In this document: positions 31,983 to 36,592 of the stretch, piece by piece
How the letters are laid out: each line of letters starts with the position of its first letter
Numbering within the stretch: the stretch's first letter is position 1
Origin: Halobacteriales archaeon QH_2_65_14
GTDB lineage: Archaea; Halobacteriota; Halobacteria; Halobacteriales; Haloarculaceae
NCBI GenBank assembly: GCA_003021285.1
Contig: PXQO01000049.1
Location: forward strand, 25,937 to 62,528
DNA: 36,592 bases
Direction of reading: 5' to 3'
The notes under the pieces: generated by a model
The model's database searches: none
What the model saw: the letters and a program-made list of their open reading frames with translations, nothing else
What the model was told of the DNA's origin: nothing
Made by a program: the position numbers and the translations under genes

Positions 31983-33023
31983 TCACTCCACACGGGCGTC
32001 GACGACGACGTGGACAACGCCCTCGCTGTATCCCTTGATTTCGCGAGTGTCGCGGACCTCGACAGTCCGCCCCTGGTCGTCGGCGGCCGCCTGCAACCGC
32101 GCTATCGGCCGGTCCGGGGCCAGTTGCTCGGGCGTCGCCTCGTGTATGTGGACGGCTCCGCCGGTATCGAGCGCGGCGAGTGCGCTGTCGAGGTACTCGT
32201 GGGCGTCGTAGTAGCCCATCACGACGCGGTCGAAGGCGAAGGGGTCGCCGCCCGCGTCGGCCACCTCGACGCCGTTCGCGACGACGTCGCGACAGTCCGC
32301 CCGGTAGGTTTCGACGCGCTCTCGCACGTCGTTGCGGACGACGTTCTCGACGAGATACTGGAACGCCGCGGGGTTGCGTTCGACCGCGGTGACACGCGCA
32401 CCCCCGCGGGCCATCGGGAGCGTGAAGTAGCCGATGCCGGCAAACATGTCGAGGACGCGTTCGTCGGCCGGGACGACCTCGCCCATGCGCGCGCGTTCGG
32501 ACTTGTTTCCCGGTGAGAACATCACCGCCGCGAGGTCGAGCGCGTAGGTCGTCCCGTGCTCGCGGTGGACCGTCTCGGTGTCCCCCTCCCCGGCGATGAC
32601 CTCGACGGCCGGTTCGCGGTGCTGGCCGGCGATGCCCTCGCGGGCCAGGACGGTGTCGGCCTCGCCGTGCATCGAGAGCAGCGCCTCGCCGACCTCCGCC
32701 GGCCGCGGGCTGTCGCCGAGTTCCACGAGCACGACGCTCCCGATGACCGCCCAGGACCCGGGTGCGCGGGCGAGTTCGTCGTCGCTCCAGCCCCGCTCGC
32801 GCAGGTGGTCTTCGAGCGTCCGGAGCCGCAACTCGCCGGCCTCCTGGACGACCTCCAGCACGTCGGTCTCCTCCGGCGGTTCGGTGACCGGAATCGCGAC
32901 CGCCCCGGAGCCACACTCGTAGACGCTCCGGTCGTCGTCGTAGACGCCCTCCGCACGCAACGCCTCGATTGCCGTCTGTGCGCGGGGTTTCTCGACCACT
33001 GCTGACAGGGGCTGTTCGGTCAT
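31983..33023 (-). CDS. tRNA wybutosine-pathway transferase Taw2 (Trm5/TYW2 family)
   Basis: The 346-aa protein has an N-terminal domain for tRNA binding and a C-terminal class I Rossmann fold. SAM motifs are VLDMFAGIGYFTLPMARGGA and VTAVERNP; the catalytic region is FDRVVMGYYDAHEYLDSAL and VHIHEATPE. In archaea the DMFAGIGYFTLP and HIHE motifs point to Taw2, which transfers the 3-amino-3-carboxypropyl group from SAM to the wyosine precursor at G37 of tRNA-Phe. The sister enzyme Trm5 (m1G37 methyltransferase) is the alternative. The start MTEQPLSAVVEKPRAQTA is typical. Confidence 0.8.
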   Translation of the reverse strand: MTEQPLSAVVEKPRAQTAIEALRAEGVYDDDRSVYECGSGAVAIPVTEPPEETDVLEVVQEAGELRLRTLEDHLRERGWSDDELARAPGSWAVIGSVVLVELGDSPRPAEVGEALLSMHGEADTVLAREGIAGQHREPAVEVIAGEGDTETVHREHGTTYALDLAAVMFSPGNKSERARMGEVVPADERVLDMFAGIGYFTLPMARGGARVTAVERNPAAFQYLVENVVRNDVRERVETYRADCRDVVANGVEVADAGGDPFAFDRVVMGYYDAHEYLDSALAALDTGGAVHIHEATPEQLAPDRPIARLQAAADDQGRTVEVRDTREIKGYSEGVVHVVVDARVE

Positions 33024-33135
33024 TCCGATAGCGTGAGTCCGTGTTGCGTCCGGTTATATCTCTCGTTTCTCCGGGCCGGCGCGACGGTGGGTTACGCCCG
33101 CTTGGCTCCGGTCACGACGACCGGACGGTCGGTGT

Positions 33136-33198
33136 TCAGATGGAGTCGGCGTCGAACTCGTCGGCGCGGTCCAGGATGGCGTCGACCGTGCCGGCGAC
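33136..33198 (-). other. 20-codon C-terminal-like fragment (UspA-like tail?)
   Basis: The minus strand reads VAGTVDAILDRADEFDADSI and a stop, directly preceded by an in-frame TGA. The string resembles the ILxxAxEFDADLI segment of universal stress proteins. With no start or continuation it is at best a leftover fragment; chance is possible. Confidence 0.2.
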
Positions 33199-33243
33199 TC
33201 AAATAAAGACAGTGCACACTGCGAATCGGGGGAGAAAACGGGG

Positions 33244-34230
33244 CTACGTGTCGGTTCCGACGAGCGGGAACTCCGTGCCGACGTCGTGTTCGTCGGCGTC
33301 CTCGTAGACGACGTGGGCGGCGGCGACGTCCTGGATGGCGAGGCCGGTCGAGTCGAAGACGGTCACGCCGTCCTCGGGGGTCCGGCCCGCGACGGCACCC
33401 GTGACGACCTCGCCGAGTTCGCCATGGAGGTCGTCGTCACCCAGCAGTCCCTCGCTCCAGGGAACGTTGATTTCGCCCGAGTGGGTACACTGCTCGTAGT
33501 CGTCGATGACGAGCTTTGCTTCCTGGAGGATTTCGTCGGCGATCTCGTGTTTGCCCGCCGCGTCGGCCCCGATGGCGTTGACGTGGGTCCGCTCGCCGAC
33601 CGAGTGGACGATGGGGTCACGGACCGGCGTGGTCGTCGAGACGACGTCGCACGCGGCGGCCTCCTCGATGGAGCCTTCGCGGACGTCGAACTCGTCGCCG
33701 TACGCGGCGATGAACTCCTCGCGGGCCTCCTCGTCGGGGTCGCTGATGACGACCGTCTGGATGTCCCGCACCTGTGCGATGGCCTCTAGCTGGTAGTGCG
33801 ACTGGACGCCGGCCCCGACGAGTCCCAGCGAGGTGGCGTCCTCGCGGGCGAGATAGCGCGTCGCGACGGCCGCCGCCGCGCCGGTCCGCAGGCGCGTCAG
33901 CCCCGTCCCGTCCATCAGCGCGAGCGGGAAGCCGGTCGTCGGGTCAGAGTAGATGATCGTCCCCATGACCGTCGGGAGGTCGGCCTCGTCGGGGTTGTCA
34001 GGGTGGACGTTCACCCACTTGATGCCCGCCGCGTCCCAGTCCTCGGCGTCGATGTACGCCGGCATCGACCGGAAGTCACCGTTGTACTGTGGCAGGTCGA
34101 TGTACGATTTCGCCGGCATCTTCGTGTCGCCGCGCGCGTAGGCCCCGAACGCACCCTCCACGGCGTCGATCACCTCGACGATGTTCGTGCTCTCGGTTAC
34201 GTCCTCCGAGTCCAGAATCAACGTCTCCAT
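33244..34230 (-). CDS. Ornithine cyclodeaminase / alanine dehydrogenase-like enzyme
   Basis: The 328-aa protein of the OCD/mu-crystallin family has substrate-side motifs KMPAKSYIDLP and GIKWVNVHPDNP, the RLRTGAAAAVATRYLA helix, and an NAD-binding fold opening LGLVGAGVQSHYQLEAI. The catalytic Asp lies in HVNAIGADAAGKHEIADEI. Archaeal members often work as L-alanine dehydrogenases; ornithine cyclisation to proline is the other main activity. Sequence alone does not decide. The length and all motifs are normal. It sits 56 nt upstream-to-downstream from threonine aldolase on the same strand, so the two may share a transcript for amino acid catabolism. Confidence 0.9.
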   Translation of the reverse strand: METLILDSEDVTESTNIVEVIDAVEGAFGAYARGDTKMPAKSYIDLPQYNGDFRSMPAYIDAEDWDAAGIKWVNVHPDNPDEADLPTVMGTIIYSDPTTGFPLALMDGTGLTRLRTGAAAAVATRYLAREDATSLGLVGAGVQSHYQLEAIAQVRDIQTVVISDPDEEAREEFIAAYGDEFDVREGSIEEAAACDVVSTTTPVRDPIVHSVGERTHVNAIGADAAGKHEIADEILQEAKLVIDDYEQCTHSGEINVPWSEGLLGDDDLHGELGEVVTGAVAGRTPEDGVTVFDSTGLAIQDVAAAHVVYEDADEHDVGTEFPLVGTDT

Positions 34231-34286
34231 ACTCGGTGTGTCCAGGGGGAACCCACTTAGCAGTTGATGAATCCGGCCCGCGACGC

Positions 34287-35294
34287 CTAGACTGCCCGCT
34301 CGACCGCCGCGACGGCCTCGTCGACGTCCGCGTCGTCGACGTCCCAGTGGGTACAGAAGCGGACGACGTGGTCGTCGAACGGAACGCCGAGCACGCCCTC
34401 CTGTTTACACGCTTCGAGGAACCGTTCTGCTGGCTCGTCGGTCTCGACGAGAACGATGTTCGTTTCCGGCGACTGGACTGTCAGGCCGTCGATGCGGGCG
34501 ATGCCCTCGGCAAGCCGCTCGGCACGGCGATGGTCTTCGGTGAGTCGGTCGCGGTTTGCCAGCGCGTGCAACCCCGGGGCGGCGATGATGCCGGCCTGGC
34601 GCATCCCGCCGCCCAGTAGCTTCCGGTTGCGGTGGGCGCGCTCGATGAACTCCTCGGACCCGGCGAGCATCGACCCGACGGGCGCACCCAGCCCCTTCGA
34701 GAGACAGAACACGACCGAGTCGACGGGTTCGACGAACTCCGCTGGCGGCCGGTCGAGCGCCGCGGCCGCATTGAACAGCCGCGCGCCGTCGAGGTGGACC
34801 GGGACGTCGTGCTCGTGTGCCGCCTCCGCGGCCGCGGCGATATCCTCGGGGCTGATCGCCGTCCCGCCCTTGCTGTTGTGGGTGTTCTCAAGTGTGAGCA
34901 GGCCCGTGCCGGCCTCGTGGCCGCTCTCGGCGACGTACCCGTCGTGGACCTGTTCTGGCGTGATGACGCCGCGGTCGTCGCCCAGGATGGTCCGGGGCTG
35001 GACCTCCGAGTGCTGGACGAGCCCCCCGAGTTCCCACCGGTAGACGTGGCTCTCGCGTTCGCAGAGCACCTCCTGGCCGCGCTCGGTGTGGGTGCGGGCG
35101 GCGACCTGGTTGCCCATCGTCCCCGAGGGGACGAACAGGCTGTCCTCGGTGCCGAGTACCCCGGCCGCCCGCGCTTCGAGGTCGTTGACTGTCGGGTCCT
35201 CGCCGTAGACGTCGTCGCCCACGTCGGCGTCGCGGGCCGCGTCGCGCATCTCGTCGCTCGGGAGCGTCACGGTGTCGCTGCGCAGGTCTATCAT
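34287..35294 (-). CDS. Low-specificity L-threonine aldolase
   Basis: The 335-aa fold-type I PLP enzyme cleaves threonine or allo-threonine to glycine and acetaldehyde. It opens MIDLRSDTVTLPSDEMRDAA, the classic family start, and continues GDDVYGEDPTVNDLE, FVPSGTMGNQVA (phosphate-binding), HLDGARLFNA (PLP ring Asp) and the Schiff-base lysine in FCLSKGLGAPVGS. The ATG at 35294 is therefore chosen; the track start at 35420 lies inside the MITE. The mobile element ends 86 nt upstream, so it might affect the promoter. Confidence 0.93.
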   Translation of the reverse strand: MIDLRSDTVTLPSDEMRDAARDADVGDDVYGEDPTVNDLEARAAGVLGTEDSLFVPSGTMGNQVAARTHTERGQEVLCERESHVYRWELGGLVQHSEVQPRTILGDDRGVITPEQVHDGYVAESGHEAGTGLLTLENTHNSKGGTAISPEDIAAAAEAAHEHDVPVHLDGARLFNAAAALDRPPAEFVEPVDSVVFCLSKGLGAPVGSMLAGSEEFIERAHRNRKLLGGGMRQAGIIAAPGLHALANRDRLTEDHRRAERLAEGIARIDGLTVQSPETNIVLVETDEPAERFLEACKQEGVLGVPFDDHVVRFCTHWDVDDADVDEAVAAVERAV

Positions 35295-35379
35295 ACCATC
35301 ACGTACGTCTCCCACCCCAAAACTCCACCTCTCTTCGGACGACGTGAGTGGTCCGCTCGTCGTGCGCCTGTCGTCACGA

Positions 35380-35562
35380 CATAGTGTTCGGATAAGCAAT
35401 ACTGGAGTTGTAAACAGCATGAAAGGGGCGAAGCGCTCGCCGGCTCCGACTCACTGCGCTCCTCGTTGCACTGCGGTGCTTGCTTCGTCTCGCTCGGCGA
35501 GCGCTTCGCCCCTTTCATGCTGGTCGCAGTTCTCTTTGAGAATCTCTTATCTGAACAGTTCC
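35380..35562 (+). mobile_element. MITE copy 2 (about 183 bp), inverted relative to copy 1
   Basis: Compared with the reverse complement of 10927-11125, the two copies share GTTC(A/G)GATAAGCAAT at one end, AACAGCATGAAAG, the core CTCCTCGTTGCACTGCGGTG, CTTTCATGCTGGTCGCAG and the other end TTCTCTTTGAGAATCTCTT + ATCTGAACAGTTCC. The stem sequence next to AGCATGAAAG differs (GGGGCGAAGCGCTCGCCG here) but is compensated on the opposite arm, so the hairpin is kept. No transposase and no clear target duplication are visible; the left end (CATAGT) is degenerate. Confidence 0.7.
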
Positions 35563-35579
35563 ATTCGAGGGTGACGGCG

Positions 35580-35666
35580 TTACGGGCGGCCGAGTTTGAG
35601 CGCCTGCTGGAGCGTGTGCCCGAGATAGCCGACGACCGGCATGAGCGTGGACAGGGTTCCTATCAT
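35580..35666 (-). CDS. Putative 28-aa mini-protein
   Basis: The minus strand reads MIGTLSTLMPVVGYLGHTLQ then QALKLGRP and a stop, an amphipathic peptide with a Gly/Tyr turn. An alternative ATG at 35672 adds MR. A TATA-like TTTTATC at 35684-35690 is 20-25 nt upstream, supporting expression. It begins 18 nt beyond the MITE end. I do not recognise a family, and the call rests on composition plus promoter. Confidence 0.4.
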   Translation of the reverse strand: MIGTLSTLMPVVGYLGHTLQQALKLGRP

Positions 35667-35757
35667 CCTCATGACAAACCGAGATAAAACCTGCCGTAGC
35701 GAGAACTCTGCATACGATGGTGTGAGAGGCGGCGAATGCCGACGGGCGAGACGGCCC

Positions 35758-35767
35758 TTTTTTATGC
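35758..35767 (+). promoter_or_regulatory. TATA box of the receiver/PAS gene
   Basis: The sequence ttttttatgc is centred about 27 nt upstream of the ATG at 35790, giving a leaderless start and confirming that start codon. Confidence 0.65.
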
Positions 35768-35789
35768 CAGAGAACTGAGTATACAGAGC

Positions 35790-36592
35790 ATGGGAGAGCC
35801 GATTCGCGTTCTCCACGTTGACGACGACCCGGAACTCGCCGAGACGACAGCCAGCTTTCTCGAACGCGACGACGACAGGTTCGTCGTCGAAACCGCGACG
35901 GGTGCGAGCGAGGGGCTGGATAAACTCGCCGAAGGAGAGTTCGACTGCGTGATTTCGGACTACGAGATGCCGGCGACCGACGGGCTCGCCTTTCTCGAGA
36001 CGGTCCGGGAGACGTATCCGGAGTTGCCGTTTATCCTGTTCACCGGAAAGGGAAGCGAGGACGTCGCCAGCGAGGCCATTTCGAGCGGCGTAACGGATTA
36101 TCTCCAGAAGGAATCCACGGTCGAGCAGTACACTGTGCTGGCGAACAAGGTGAGCAACGCGGTTGATCGCTACCACGCTCGGCGTGCCGTCGAGCGGTCG
36201 GAACACCAGCTCAGACGGACGTACGAACGGATCACGGACGGCTTTTTCACGGTCGACACGGACTGGCAGTACACCTACGTCAACGAGGAGGGTGCCCACC
36301 TCGTCGATCAGTCGAAAGACGAACTGCTCGGGACGACTGTCTGGGAGGTGTTTCCCGACATCGTCGACACGCCGTTCGAGGACGCGCTCCGAACGGCGAT
36401 GGAGACCCGACAGACGACGACCGCCGAGGCGCACTATCCGGCACACGATACGTGGTACGAGGTCCGGGTGTACCCCGACGAGGAGGGCATCTCCATTTTC
36501 TTCCAGGACGTCACCGAGCGCAAGGAGCGCGAACGGACGCTGACGGCGCTACACGAGGCGACACGGGAGATCGGACGCGCGGAGCGACCGGC
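35790..36592 (+). CDS. Receiver-PAS(-GAF?) signalling protein, 3' end outside window
   Basis: This open frame is missing from the ORF track because it runs off the right edge. It starts MGEPIRVLHVDDDPELAETT. The first domain is a response-regulator receiver with acidic triad DDD (residues 11-13), phospho-acceptor Asp57 in CVISDYEMP, Thr85 in LFTGKG and Lys107 in TDYLQKES. A coiled linker (RRAVERSEHQLRRTYERITD) leads to a PAS domain (FFTVDTDWQYTYVNEEGAHL to ISIFFQDVTERKERE). The last visible residues LTALHEATREIGRAERP look like the start of a GAF domain, as in bacterio-opsin-activator-like regulators. The output (histidine kinase or HTH) is not visible. It is a cytosolic phosphorelay component. 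Confidence 0.88.
   Translation, partial: MGEPIRVLHVDDDPELAETTASFLERDDDRFVVETATGASEGLDKLAEGEFDCVISDYEMPATDGLAFLETVRETYPELPFILFTGKGSEDVASEAISSGVTDYLQKESTVEQYTVLANKVSNAVDRYHARRAVERSEHQLRRTYERITDGFFTVDTDWQYTYVNEEGAHLVDQSKDELLGTTVWEVFPDIVDTPFEDALRTAMETRQTTTAEAHYPAHDTWYEVRVYPDEEGISIFFQDVTERKERERTLTALHEATREIGRAERP

Noticed and set aside
1-36592. Defence island, prophage or conjugative system
   Set aside because: No nuclease, helicase, integrase, capsid, toxin-antitoxin or transposase gene was found; most intact genes are housekeeping.

Overview
The window is chromosomal DNA from a haloarchaeon (class Halobacteria). GC content is high, the predicted proteins are strongly acidic, and Tat signals (RRSFLK, RRTFLG) are common. 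Many TATA-like boxes sit 25-30 nt upstream of start codons, as expected for leaderless transcripts. Family markers agree: the halophilic [2Fe-2S] ferredoxin, a likely haloarchaeal RNA polymerase epsilon subunit, the AglF/AglM sugar pair, DUF5786 and other halobacterial families. I cannot name the genus. I found no rRNA, tRNA, CRISPR array or full-length transposase gene.

Layout. 1-1.1 kb: a partial gene, a tiny membrane ORF and a frameshifted Tat lipoprotein. 1.2-8.6 kb: a DUF1405 membrane protein, then a run of minus-strand genes (cytochrome P450, prolyl-tRNA synthetase, M32 carboxypeptidase, M20 deacylase, membrane protein). 8.7-11.1 kb: an aldo/keto reductase remnant and the aglM-aglF operon for UDP-glucuronate, with a ~199-bp MITE inserted just upstream of the aglF promoter. 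11.2-15 kb: GNAT, a zinc-ribbon/HTH protein with a palindrome across its start codon, an alpha/beta hydrolase, a DUF2332 gene with an in-frame stop, and a PAC2 protein. 15-21.7 kb: a large secreted M14 peptidase with a dockerin, DUF3054, a secreted PQQ-type beta-propeller and an RNA-ligase-like protein lacking the expected lysine. 22-26.2 kb: RNAP epsilon, ferredoxin, hisA, a 2H phosphoesterase, a small membrane protein and a membrane-spanning winged-helix regulator. 26.4-29.2 kb: a structured intergenic region, a repetitive secreted protein with frame breaks, and cysS. 29.6-36.6 kb: DUF5786, an MFS transporter with an odd C-terminus, a four-helix membrane protein, Taw2, an ornithine cyclodeaminase-like enzyme, threonine aldolase, a second MITE copy, a mini-protein and the start of a receiver-PAS sensor cut by the window edge.

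Most of the window is housekeeping and accessory metabolism rather than one system. The clearest pathway is AglF + AglM (sugar-1-P to UDP-sugar to UDP-glucuronate for S-layer glycosylation). The most notable signals are: two related, oppositely oriented MITEs, one with an 8-bp target duplication; palindromes at two gene starts and a nested inverted repeat at 26.4 kb; the ligase-like protein without its nucleophile; the archaeal dockerin peptidase; and an abnormally high density of broken reading frames, including the essential proS. Several of those breaks are repaired by changing one G, so assembly or sequencing error must be excluded before calling them pseudogenes.
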